Of a stretch of 64,000 bases of DNA, positions 12,043-26,106 are shown piece after piece. The notes beneath the pieces are model-generated. The model made no database searches. It was given only the letters and a program-made list of their open reading frames with translations, and was not told the DNA's origin. The DNA is from Phallusia mammillata (Eukaryota > Chordata > Ascidiacea > Phlebobranchia > Ascidiidae): assembly GCA_003260075.1 (NCBI GenBank), contig QLIY01000110.1, forward strand, positions 1 through 64,000, written 5' to 3'. The translations under genes and the position numbers were made by a program. Numbering within the stretch: the stretch's first letter is position 1; each line of letters starts with the position of its first letter.

Positions 12043-12863
12043 GAAGAAGTTTTAATGTGACTTTTTGTTGAGTGCCTAACACCTACATGATATGTGGCAT
12101 GGGACCAAGTACTGGCTTTTTGTGTAGCTGTTTGCTGACCATTGTGTGCTCATGGTTATTTGCCATATATGTTTGCGTAGCACTTTTATGGACCAACACT
12201 TTGCTTTTAATTATCATTTGCAACTTGTAGATATGATTTGTTTTTTTGTACCAAACAAATTCTTTTTGTGTTTTTAACCATGTATGCTTTTTACTGTTTT
12301 AATCATGGGGGGGGGGGTATTTGCCATATATGTTTGCGTAGCACTTTTATGGACCAACACTTGCTTTTAATTATCATTTGCAACTTGTAGATATGATTTG
12401 TTTTTTGTACCAAACAAATTCTTTCTGTGTTTTTAACCATGTATACTTTTTACTGTTTTAATCATATCCGACAAAATTGGTACCTGTTTATACATATTTC
12501 CTAAAAACAATGTTTAATTGAAAAATGGTACTGATAAAAACCCACAATTGATATGTAGATGGTGCTGTAACTTTTTTTACTACTGGGATTTAATACAAAC
12601 CTGTGCTAACTTGTATGTATAGTATTAACATATTTAGTTGATGTTGCTTTCATATAAAATCAAGGTACTGTTTCAAACTTTTTCATGGTGGTTATAACGA
12701 ATCATTTCATATAATCTTGTGTTTGTTTTTGTAGTCGCATTGTGTTGAATTTGCTTTTAGTAATCACAGCCAATAAAACTTTGTATATTGTAGGTTGGTA
12801 CAATAGGAGTGTCTGTAATAATAATAATGGGTTAACTGTCTGGTTGAGCAAGTATTGTAAAAC
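12043..12863 (+). other. Alpha-catenin 3' UTR and junction with VPS50
   Basis: Contains a duplicated stretch (about 12157-12306 and 12318-12466) separated by eleven G, then AT-rich sequence to the poly(A) signal at 12772-12777. An AG at 12792-12793 follows 16 bases after that signal, and the VPS50 ATG is at 12864. Confidence 0.6.
12772..12777 (+). terminator. Poly(A) signal of alpha-catenin
   Basis: AATAAA about 730 bases after the alpha-catenin stop and only 87 bases before the VPS50 start codon. It is the first canonical signal after the stop codon. Confidence 0.6.
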
Positions 12864-15800
12864 ATGAAGAAGATTCGGGAACTGATTGACCAAGTTGGGA
12901 AGCCTTCATTGGTGAGCCATTTAGACAGTTGTCTGTGCTTAGTGTTGCATTGCATACTAGTGAATGTCATATCTGTTTTTGGTGTAAAGTAGTGTAGAAC
13001 AATCATAATAAAATATAATTACACCAAAGTATGCACTGCTGAACTAGTTTAAGGTATTTTTGCTTGCAAATTGGGCAAATTTAATGCAAACTGACTGGTG
13101 CGAATAAGGGTAACTGGTATTGCACAGTTCCACAGTAGCTGTAACATTAGTGTTACAACATGTCCATGAATGTTTGGAAAAAAATGGGCAAATTTTGTGT
13201 GCCACTTTTTTTGTTGAGTGCCCTATTAAACCATGGTGCCAATACTACAGAAATTATGTAAATTCCAGTTTAAAACTCAAAATAAATCCAGTTAAATGCG
13301 GAGGGTAGGTAGAGCCACTTGTGGTAGTTTAAGTAATGATACAAAAGGTAGCATTTTTACTTCACATCCCACAATTAAGTGCATGTTTGTTGCCATAAAG
13401 ATGGTCCATGATCAAAAATGATTTCAGACTATCTGTCAAACATAACTGATTTTGCTTCATGCATATAATCAAGTTTAAAACACGATTTAGATCATAATGT
13501 TTACTATCCAAAGCGCATCACACCTGAGTGTCTATTAAGTGTTTAGTTTTAACACATGTACATTTAAACCACGAAAGTCTGGTTCGTATTTACACTGGTG
13601 AATGCTGACAGGGTCCACGACCAAATGGTGTTGATGACATCACCATCAGTCCCCCAAAGTATTTCTTTCATGACGATTCACGACAATTTGCAACCAACCC
13701 TCAAGCAGATAGAGAAGCAATAGAAAACATTGAAGAGGTTTACTACAAATCTGCATCGGATGTTGTGGCCCATGAACTTAATGTAAGACAAAATGTTCGA
13801 AGATTTTTTTTTTGATGACCATGTTTAAAATTAGTTTGGCGTGGGTTTGCAAGGACACACACACAACAGGTCCTTTTGTTGACACAGAAACTTCCAGACA
13901 AGACAGCGGTACAAATAATTAACAACAGGAAAAAGATTTTGCAGCAACAACACAGTGCTGTATCTAAAAAACTGTCAGATGTCATTCTTGAAAATCAACC
14001 CTCCTATACAAAGGTGAAGTCACTTGTTTGGAAAATTAGACCACTATTGGTTTTGAGGTTTCAAGTACTGTTACTGGCCAAAACTGTTACTACCTTCTAT
14101 TGAAAATCGATATAGTATTTACAGCGATTGTATTTGTTTGGGGGGGGGGTATTGGTTTTGAGGTTTCAAGTACTGTTACTGGCCAAAACACCTTCTATTG
14201 AAAATCGATATAGTATTTACAGCGATTGTATTTGTTTGTAGGAATTGAAAGATGTGCAGGAGTTGCAAAGGAGTCTGCACAATGCTTTCGTTATTTGCAG
14301 CAATGGCAGAAGGTAAGTAGTCCACTATTGCTGGAAATTGAATGATTGGCTGGTGTTTAAAAAAGCCTTTGGGAATAGAAAATTTCGAATAATTTGCTGT
14401 TCTGTAATAGTTATACCGAACCAAAAAACTTAAATATGTTCCATTTCACATGCTTGAGGCATTTTATGTACTCCACTTTATATGTTATCCAAACTATTGT
14501 AAATAACCTGTATCTAAACAATCGCCATGAAGAATATTTACATATATGTCCATTGTGCAATTAAACACATGTGGTTGATTGAAAAGAAAGTCTGCATGTG
14601 CCATTTAATGTCACAATTTTTTTGTACCATTGACAAGGTTTTTTACAAAAGGAAAACACAAGTGATAAAGTTTGCAAATGTGGCCAAATCCTTTCATCTG
14701 GTTAAGTTGAGTTTTGGGTTTAAATATTTTAAAATGTGCTAGTATTAATTGCCCTTTAGTTGCGCTTTAAAAACAAAAACTAGTATGTGTGTTGGTGTAT
14801 GTAAGGCTGTGTCATGTTTGACATAAATCATCACTTGCTTTAGGTTTCTTATGTCTGTGTATGTGAGGTCGAGTGAAGCCAGTCTTGCATTGCTTTCCAA
14901 CCAGCAAAAGAGACAGACGCTATTAACCTTACTTGATTCTCTTCAAACCATTAAAACACTGCAACACACAGATGTGAGACTTCGGGAGATGCTTGAGGTA
15001 TATATGCCTAGTGATTACAAACTATTTGTTTAGAAGTTGTATTAGCGATTGTTTTCACATGTTTTTTACTTTATGTTTAATTTTGTCTGTTTGATAATAG
15101 TTTGTTTACACCGTTTTGTTACAGAAAGTGAACACACAGTTTTATTTTGTTGTTTAGTAAAAGTACTTTGTATTGTACTTTTATTTCTTATTTATTGACT
15201 AAGTAGACAAAACTATCTGAGTAATTTCATATTCAAAAGCTCTAGTACAGGGGTCCGCAATGTTTTAGGCGACACATGCCAATTTGCTTGTTATTTCCAT
15301 TTGTTAATGAGCCCGCATGCCATTGTTTTTCTAAATAAACAGTGGTTCATGCCAGCAGATATCAATATTAAAGAGAAAGCAGAGTGTTTTGTGCTTGTAT
15401 GGCTGGATTTTAAGACAGTGACATGATAAAAACTGAAAACAAGCAGTGTAACAGGTTAAATTGTCATTGAATATAAACTCGCAATTCATTTGGCGCGCCA
15501 TAAAAAATTGTACACTTTCTGTTTTTGCCGACCTCTGCTCTAGTATTATTACAACAATTTTCTTGGGTAAAGAATTCATTAAGTTAGGATTAGTAGGGGG
15601 GGGGGATCATTTGGCGCCCATAAAAAATTTTACACTTTCTGTTTTTGCCGACCTCTGCTCTAGTATCATTACAACAATTTTCTTGGGTAAAGAATTCATT
15701 AAGTTAGGATTAGTAAATCAATATTGAATGAACTTGTTGCCTATTGAACATAATTCTTTTTTATAGGAAGAGGATTATGCTGGTGCCATTCAACTGTGTT

Positions 15801-18800
15801 TTGAATGCCAAAAAGCAGCTGAAACTTACAGACATTACCACTGCATTAAAGACCTCAGTTCTAAATTACAGGTACGCATTTGACTACAAACGCCATAGGC
15901 ACTAAAGGTAGGCAATAGCAACCTCATCTGACATATTAAAGTGTTATATTTTTAGTTTTTTAACGGAAGTTTTGTTATATGATTTATTGATTATTTTTTC
16001 ATCCTTATGTTGTACAAGTTTGCATTTTAGGATACTGTGGAACAAATTGAAGAACAAGTCGATGTTGCTCTTTCCAAATCATGCAAATCTTTTGACAAGT
16101 CTTCATACACAAAATTACAGATGGCTTACCACCTATTAGGAAAAACACAGGTGGGGAAAATCAATTTTCTATTTTTCTAAATGTGTTGCAAAAATGTTTA
16201 GAATTGTTGCTTGGGCCATTGTACAAATTAGGTCTTCCAGAAGCCGTTGTTTTTGGGTGTAAGTTAAAATGCTTTTTGTTTGCACAAGAATTCTACATCG
16301 CAAAAAGTTCTTTTGTATCATTTTTCTTACATAAATGGCCTAATGTAGTAAAGTGAGCATAACCTTAAATTAAGAGTTACTGAACATAATTATTGACTTC
16401 AATTTGTTGAAAAATAAAAATTATCAAGGTGTAAATCTGTTATAGTATGGTAATGTCTGTGTGCTGGTTGTCCTTGTCTGTAAGGTATGTTCGATTTCAT
16501 TTGTTAGTCTGCAATGGACCAACTTTTGATGCACTACACTTCCAGTATTCACAACACTGCGTTTCAAGTTGTGCTTGGTTTTGCCGAGCTAGCTTCACCT
16601 GGACAAAACCTGCAGAAAAAACAGTACAAAGACCTATGTCAGGTATGAGATACATTACTAGCTGGGCTTATTTAAATTTTGGTACTTTGGGTATGTGAGT
16701 TTTTCAAATTAATAAGGCTTGATTCTAGGTTAGTTGTTTGACACCAGGTGTGTGGGGACCCATTCGTTTTTGCTTGCAAAACCAATTATGTTAGTAGGTC
16801 AAATAAAAAAAACACATAGTCAAATTATTAAATAGGCTGTAGAACAGTGGTTCTTAACCGGAGCTTGATCGAACCCCAGGGGTTCGGCAATGCACAACCA
16901 GGGGTTCGACGAAGGTATTTAAGTACAATACAAATACTCTTTTAGTCAAACTTTGGGGTTCTGTGGTCGCTAAAAAAAATTATTTGCTAAATAGCAAAAC
17001 ACTGGAAGGTTACACTAAGGTTTTGTCTTCTTTTTTGTGACGTAACAATAAGCATTGTGAGCGTTGGGGGGGGGGGAAAATTTTGTTGGCAGCAAGCACA
17101 GTTGCTAAAAATACAATGCTTCATTTTGATAAAAACTAAAAATTGCCAGAATTAAAGCAATCCTGAAAAAGTTGCTTGTATTATTATGTCAGAATTTAAC
17201 AAAATGACAAAAAGTAACTGTTGCCACTATGTTTGGTCAAAAGCTAATTGTTACACACAAAACAAAATGGTTTAAAAATCCTGGATGCAACTTGTTGGGG
17301 TTCGACCAAAGGCTGAAGAATATCGTTTGGGTTTGGCCGTGATAAAAAGGTTAAGAACCACTGCTGTAGAATATATAGATTGGCAATATATAGAATTGCC
17401 AACATTATAGTTTACTCATTATTTCACAAAAACATGACAACGATTGACATTGGATATTGTTACAGCACATAACCAAAGACTTCTACATACCTTGCCTTAT
17501 GGAATTATGCAAAGCACTTTGGAGTGTCATGAATTGCTATTACAAGACTTGTCGATGGCACAAAGAAGAGTTTGGTGTAATAGCTGATGGTAACACTTCT
17601 CTCAATTCTGTACTAGGACCTAAACCAGTAGTTCCCAACCTTTTTTGTCGCTCATGGGCCACAGGTTGACCGTCCCTGATTTCTGTATGTTAGAACAGTG
17701 GTTCCCAACCTTTTTTAGACGTGACCCAAATACTTCCCAAAATTTTGTTTGTGGTTTCTCGTGACCCATAGACAAGCATTCTTCCTATTTTAGTTGTATT
17801 TTTGACTGCAAATCAGTAAAGCTTTTTAAAAACTACTACGCTTGTTTGGAAAATCAAAAAATCAACCAAATATTATTTGATTTGTAATGTGGTAAGGCTT
17901 AATCTAATCGACATCCGTTAACCAGAACTTTACCTACTCCGAACAAAGTTTTTGTTCCAAATGGGTCCAGATTAACCAAGGTTTACTCTATATTGTTCAT
18001 ATTTAAGAATGTGAAAGTAAGATACACAAAAAAATAATATTTAACCACAAACAGACTAATTATAGAATCCTTACATTTCTTAAAATATTGGTAGCATTAG
18101 TTTTTTTTGTTAATTCAGGTGACATTGATCGAGAAGTTGTTGAGTATGTAAATCGCAAGCTACAACACGGACATCACAGAGTTTGGTCGGACGTTCAGTC
18201 CAGAATTCGAACCTACATTCTATCTTCAGATCTAAGTTTCTTCAGTTATGATGAATTCATTGTGATTCTGGACATTGTAAAGAGGTAAGCCCAGTTTGCT
18301 CAAATTCTTTGTGGGTGTTGTGATCATGTTTTGTGCTTTATTTGGCAACTACAGCAAAATAATAACATGATTCTGCCCTATATGTTTAGAGCAGAGGTTC
18401 TCAGCCTGTGGTAAGCCTGAGCTTTTCAAGTGGTACACAAGTAGCTTTCTGCTATACCTAATTCAAGTCAGTTCATGAAAAACTTAACTGACTGAACTGA
18501 ATAGCCGTGGTTTTGGGCAAAACTTGTGTCTTGGACATTGTTTTGGAATTGCTAACCTTCCTGGTTTCAGAAATACGCTGTACTAGTCAAGACGAATAGG
18601 CCTATCACTTGTTATACCCTTTACAACAGGGTTTAGGTGTTACACACAACAACAGAAAATGTTATCTGGAGGTTTGCAATCAGTATAAGCTTGAGAACCA
18701 CTGTATTAGATTTAGTTTTGTGTTTTTTTGTCGTGCTTGTCATATTCAATCCTAACCACCTAAAAAGGGTTTAATAAAATATATCTGTCTATGAAACACT

Positions 18801-21800
18801 ACACATGAATCTGTTCATAAGTTTAATGATGAAAATAACGGCCGAAATAGATGTAAAAGCGACATGCTTTATTGTTCAAACGTTTTAGCAAATGCTCATG
18901 CCATCATCAGTGATATGAAGGACCACATCGGTTACACCTTTTATATCCACTGAGTCATGTATATCTGTATTTATACACTCTATTTTCAATTAGGTTTATT
19001 CTCATTGGTGAAGAATTTTGTCAAGCTGATGACACAGAAACACAACAAATTACTGACAATCTGAATGAACCGCTTCGCAAACAAACTCTTTCTTATTTCT
19101 ATTCCCACCATCATGGAAGGATCGAAGAACTTATTATGTTTCTAGAGAATGAATCTTGGCAGCCTTGCCCAGTAAAGTCGTCGTTTGATGTGTTCGGAAT
19201 GCAGGTAATTAACATTGTTATGAACATTGGTTATACAGTAGCAAGTTGTGCTTTAAGGAATGTTACACAAGCATGTGTTTTTTTCCTCTACAAATATAGT
19301 TTGTGGTAAGATTTTTATGCAAAAGTAGCATTTTCTGTAGTGGAACTGTGGGCAGTTTATTTTTTCTGTTGTAAATGGACTCTGAAACCTTATTAGGTTT
19401 ATATTTCAAACATTACCATATTTCACATACTTTTGTTTCCAATTTAATGATTCGGTTGCTTGATGTCAATGGTTTTTAAATGTGCAACTACCCATTGCTA
19501 TATTTATAAACATAAAACTAATGCATTGAAGTCTCAAGTGAAACAAAAAATAAATTTATTGCAGTTTTAACCGCCAATTTCAAACAGTAATGACTCTACA
19601 GTCATGTTTGGCCCAAGGCAATTTCTTTGCACTGTTATTGATGAGTGTCTGCAATCAAGACCACTGGCATCAATTACCGTTATTTTAAGTGGCAGTGTTT
19701 TATTGCACATGACCTTGAGAACGCAGTGCCCTGAAAGTATTTGTAATTAGTTCTCATCACACAATTGGCGCTTGATACATAAACATATTTTTCCACAAAT
19801 GTCTTAGCTAAATGAATGACATTAGTTGTGCTTTACAGGCTTTTGAAGCTTAATTTTTTTTACAAATTTAAAGAAATGATTGCAGTTTTACATTGGCCAA
19901 ATTGTCCATTTTTTCGCATTTATTTCTGTAATGCACAATGTCTCAGCTATTTTAAACTTTTCAAACATTTTTTATTTACATCCTTGCTAGGGTCACAAAA
20001 ATCGACTTGAATTTGAACAAGTTTTTTTTTTGTTAAAAATGATAAAATAGAGCGACATGTCGTTTTGTAAAAATAATGCTATTATAGTTCAATTTTAAAA
20101 TGCCTTTCCTAGACTTGGGTGTTCTTATATTTAAGGGACATTTTCTTTAAATCAACAAATATATGATAAGTTGCAGATAATGTACGACCTACAGGTTCAT
20201 CAGTGCAGCTAGTGTAATAAATACAGGATTATAGCTTTGCAAAGTGTTGCAGAGTTTAAAGTTGGGTCCATTTTTTTCTAGGAATTTCGTTTTCTTAAGC
20301 CGTCATTTTCGTCAACGTCTTCAACATCTTCAAATCCTGGTCAGGATGAAACAACACAGGGGTCGAAATATTTCCATCCTTTTTCCACGAAAGGTCACCC
20401 GTTGGCGGATTTGGAAAAACTCAGCCAAAACCCAAACTCACAAAATTCTACACAGGTAAATGTATTTCGGAAATTGGGGAAAGCTAAAGATAATTTTAGT
20501 TCGGTCTAGTTGAGGTGTATGGTGGTAAAACTAAATTCGAACATCACTTAGCAACGAGTTTATTGTGAATGACATCGGCCGTGTATTTACATGTAATTTC
20601 TGGCATTGGGTTAACGCAAAAAGTCTAAATGGCATCTTAAACAGTTACATCACAGTACGTTAAGTCAATTGAAGGCTCCATGCCGATTTAGCCGGCCTTC
20701 TAAGCATTCGCCATGTGGCAAAGCATAGGCTAGAAAAATCTGGCCTGCGGTGGGATTCGAGCCCACGGCCGGGACCTTTTCGGAACTCGTGCTCTACCAA
20801 CTGAGCTACACAGCTCGGTTAGGGTACACTTATTTAATGGTTACATTAGGAACAGAAGATGAATTAACTTTGTTAAATTTCAAGAAAGTACCAAGTTTTA
20901 TGCGATTAAACCGTTCTGTGTGTATTAGGATGAAAAATGTTATTTTGTCGTAGGCTGGTCACAACGCTTATGACGACTTCAGCGAAGACGAGGAAGAAAC
21001 GGCTGATGAATTGCTCCGAGACTACGTTGACGAAAGAACCGGAGAAGTCCCTATGTCAAGGTTCTTAGTTTTGCATCAAAAGAGTTTTGAATGTTGTATT
21101 AGTTTACTTGGGACCAGCAGTATCCAGTTTTTATATTAATTGCCAACAATAGATATGAGGTCTGAAAACACGTTCTTTTAATATGTGAGAATGCCTAAAA
21201 AATTAAAACCAGTCATCTCAGAGCTGTAAGCCTGCCCGAAAGTACTAGCCCAAAACCGCATTTTGTTTTTAAAAAAACTAAGCTCGAATTAGACCCGAAA
21301 GTTGGTGAATTGTGGAACAAAAGAGGCCAAGTTTAAAAAAGACCGAATTAGCCGCTTTTGTTTAAACTCACCCCGAAACGGGACCCTGTCCGACTTTCAA
21401 CTCTTGTAATCATACCTTCGTTTTTTCAGTTCTTCATCGGCACAATCAGTACAGAGTGCGGGTTTCGTTCAACAAGGTCCAATCCTCACTAACACTGCTC
21501 TACACGTCCTGAGGCTCTGCGGGAGGTCAGTGTTTGGGGGGGGGGAACCCTGTCCGACTTTCTACTCTTGGTCGTTTGTAATCATACCTTTGTTTTTTCA
21601 GTTCTTCATCGGCACAATCAATACAGAGTGCGGGTTTCGTTCAACAAGGTCCAATCCTAACTAACACTGCTCTACACGTCCTGAGGCTCTGCGGGAGGTC
21701 AGTGTTTTTTGTAAGGGGTATACCAAAAAGGCCTGGGTGTTTTGAGGCCCATGCCTATCGTAAAACAATAAATTAGTTCTCATTTGTACATTGAAATAAA

Positions 21801-24159
21801 GTTTTGGCCTTTCGTTGAAGTAGATTGTAGTTCATTCTACGATCTTTTGTTACAAACTCTCAGCTTTTGAACGTAGAAAAAAACTATTTGAATAATGAAT
21901 TGAAGATGGTACATAGGCGACATATATATATGTTGCATGAAGTGTGCCCGACACTTTTTTGCGCTTCATAACGTTTTGACGTTGCGCAGCTATTTCCGGC
22001 TAGTTACTACGTTGTCTTTCACCAAGCGAAATAAACTCAACTCTACTCAAATTGAACGACTGATTACTCTGGAAATATTTTCCATGTTTCTATTTTGCTT
22101 ATTAATCACACGATAGTCGATAACCATGCTGCTTGTTAGAGGGGGTCTGTTATTGCTCAGTTCAAACACTCTCAGTTTAGTGTAGACTGTGTTTGTTTTT
22201 CAGTTACCTAAAAATGTGCGATGTCTTAAAACCTATAGCAGTGGATGTGGTGGTCTGCATGTCGCAGTTATTCGACTTGTACTTCTTTGCTGTCTACGAA
22301 TTCTTTTCTTCACCCGAGGTAACTGTTTAACAGCATTCTAACAAAGATATTGCAGTAAAACTTCATATGAACGCAAAATTTAGGCAACCGCTGCCACCTA
22401 AGCTGTACTGTAAAAATGGAAATCTGTGGCATATTATGTTGTTTGTACAACACGAGAAATAAGATGTATTTACATATGACATCATAATGGTTGCACTCGT
22501 AATGAGAAAATGCCCATATGGCGTAATAACCACTTGATTTCGTTGTTTAAATGCCCACGCGTTAATGTCTGGGTTAGAGCATGTACTTAGGAGAAATGTA
22601 TTAATTTATGACATCATTGAAAACTCCCGTTTCTATTTGATGTTCACAGCTTAAACGAAATTCGTTAGGTGGTGCCAAAGAACCATTAAATATATTTGTC
22701 GGTTAATCTTTATGCTAACATCAAGTCATAATTACGCAGCTTGTACATTTTTTAACAGTTAACGAAAAACTGTCTAAGCCAGTAGTTCTCAAACTGTGCG
22801 TCGCGACTCCCTGGTGCGTCGTTTCAATTTTCCAAGGGCGTCGCAGAATAATTCCGTTTCGTGGCTTTTTGTTGTTGTATCGATAAACACAACTTTAATA
22901 ATAAGTTTTCTCATTAACTTTTATTTGCTGGTGCGTCGCAAGACCAGAAAACTTTTCCAGAGGCGTCGCAACCAAAAAAAGTTTAAGAACCACTGGTCTA
23001 AGCAGTTAGAAAAAAACTTTTCAAACTTAATTTCTAGGGCAGAGGTGGTCGACTGAACGAACGTTTAACTCCAACTATTCAACGAATTGAGGAATCACTT
23101 TTCCTGCCTGAGAATAACGGAGCCAGTGAAGCTGAGCCTGCTTCTGTGCATGAAAAGGTGCTTGTCCTTTACACCACATTTAAACCACCTTTGTTCTTGC
23201 CAACATAGAATTCTATAAAGGCCGATTAGGTTTAACTATTTCAATGCCCAGACATAGTTGCCATACTGTTCTTTAAAGTTTATCCTAGTTTGTCCTAACA
23301 TTTTGATGGACGATGTATTGCATCATATAATTTTCATTTTATTTGTGAAAAGTCAATAGATTGAACACAAACTTTAGTATGCTATTCCACCCTAGACGTT
23401 TGACATCATGATTTGTGACCTAATGCTAAACACAAATTTATTTACGTCAAGAGAAAAACCATCATTATCAGCATTGTTTTTCGCACTTACTAGATAAATT
23501 TGTTCATTTTCCGTTAGAATTCAGCGTTTTGCGTTAGTAAAACACAAAAATAATCTATTTAAATAAAGTAACTTTTCTGGATTTTTAAACAAATCGTTTT
23601 TGTGTTTTAGAAGTTTTCTAAGTTCCGTAAACCAGTTCCATGTGCTCTCGTCGATTTGTCGTCGCCAGCCTCAAACTATGGAATAACTGAAAGAGTTGTT
23701 GCCACTGAATCACTGTGAGTAAAAATTTTCTTGTTTGTTATTTTTGTATCACCACGACATTGTCACTGGTTAATGCGTCCTTAAAAAATTTAAAATTATC
23801 TGTTTGGAATAGCTCACTGTTCTGAATATGGGTCACCTTCCCTCAATTTTTACCATGACTAATTCGTATAAACACGTGTGTGGGGACCCATTCGTTTTTG
23901 CTTGCAAAACAATCGTGTGTGTAAATCAAATAATGTGAAAAGTAAATCGATAAATAGGGTACACAAAAAAACAAAATGGAATTATATGGGAAAGCCACCT
24001 TTCTAGTTTTAATAATCTAAAAGTAAAAACCATATTTTCCAGTGTCTGTTTGGCCGAGCAATTTCAGCATCTACAGAAGAACTTGGAACAAATGATTCCT
24101 CAAACTAAAAAAGCTTTTCTCCACCAGTTTTACTCCCAGGTAAATTGGCCACATTTGTA

Positions 24160-24203
<44 letters not shown>

Positions 24204-25769
24204 TTGTTTTTATTTTCGGCGTTTCAAAAACCTTTAATTTGACACAATTCAATAAAATACAGTTTAATTTGGCGCCCAACGCTTGATATTTTGGTATTGG
24301 ATCTTACGTTAATATGTTTTTTTTGTTAAAATGGTTTATGTTATGGCTATACTAGCCTAAACGGCCTCTTGTCACAAGCTGCCTTGATAAGACCTTACAT
24401 GTCGAAACAGTGTGCACTGTCTGCAGCTAACTTGTGGTCGATGTTGTTTTGATAAAAAAACATCATACTTAATCAGGTTTTGTTTTAAGGTTTGGTTTGG
24501 GTGACCGCTAAGTAGTTTTAAAGACTTTTTTTTAAGGTTTGGTTTGGGTGACTGCTAAGTAGTTTTAAAGACCCAAGTGTTTCATTTAAATACCAAAAAC
24601 TATAGTTGTAGATGCAAGTCCAAATTTTGGGAAACCGGACCGTTTCGGTCCCCCAAAACACCTTAAACACTGTACTTAATACCTTTTACCATTTACACAG
24701 ACTTATGTCTGGGGACCCATTCGTGTTTGCTTGGAAAAATTTAGCATGTCAAATGGTGTATGTGGTAAATCGTCAAATAGGACGAAGAAAATGTAAATTG
24801 GCGATATATGTAAAAGCCAACATTTTGTTTTGTCTTTGAAAAGACATTTTAGTTTCTTTATAAAAAGTTTTATGGCACAACAACCTGTAGCACAAACGGA
24901 AGTATAATTTTTTTTTATTACCAGACGGTTCGAGCAGCCAGTGACGTAAGAGGACCCGCGTACCTTGGTGTGGCGTCACACGCAGTTCGCTACAGCGAAA
25001 CCGTGGAGCGTATGTCGTCAGTGAACTGGGATGTAAAGGATATTATGTCACAACATAATTTCTACGTTGATCAACTTCTTCACGAACTTAAAGCCTTTAA
25101 AACCTCGTTGACAGCTTCTGTAACGTAAGTTCCGTGAATGCTTGTATTAAATTTGTGTAGTTAGGTTTTGTTCTTGTGGACTAACATGCCTCTTTTAATT
25201 TGGATAAAATTAGAGACAGTGGTTCCCAACCTTTTTCGACGATTTTCTGCCTTAACAATTCAAAACATTTTCATTCCTTCCCACAAGACTTTATAGTAGA
25301 TTCTTAACCATACTAAGTTCATTTCAACTTCACAGATTATATTCCCTGAGCTGAAGTGTCTATTTACATACCAGATGTACAAAATAAAGTACATACCTCC
25401 CTGGTTGGTACGCACTGGGTTAAGGGTTTAATGTAGACTGTGTGTTGAAATATACAGTGCCAACAGCCCTTAGTGTTCCGTTTTTACTAATTTAGCCAGT
25501 ATGTTTATTATAACAATTTTTGCCGTTCTTCTTAACGTGACAAGGGGCGCCATACTATGCAGTATATCGTACTGCAGGGGTCGGCAACCTTTTTTGCACT
25601 GCGGACCGTTTTTAAAAGTGAAATTTTATCACGGACCAGCCTTCAAAAAACTACAAATATTCATCATTAAAAACGCTTAAATTAGTTTATCATCCCCGGG
25701 ATGCACGAGGAAAATGGTTTAAAGCATTTACCCTGAAAATTACACGACCCGGTAACCAACTCCTCGCGG

Positions 25770-25851
<82 letters not shown>

Positions 25852-26021
25852 TTTTGTGACACTGGTCAACTTGAACTTGTGTTCGCACGCACAGATACTT
25901 GTTGTTATGCACGACTTACATGAATGCCTAAAAAGGCGGCTTCTACCGAGCTTTTCGAGTGTTTTGTTTTCAGCTTAGGCTAGATCCCACTATGCGCTGG
26001 CGCGCGAGCGTGTGTGTGGAT

Positions 26022-26106
<85 letters not shown>

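Noticed and set aside
20741..20817. A functional tRNA gene on the minus strand
   Set aside because: A and B boxes are present but acceptor and anticodon stems do not pair, so a SINE or relic is likelier.
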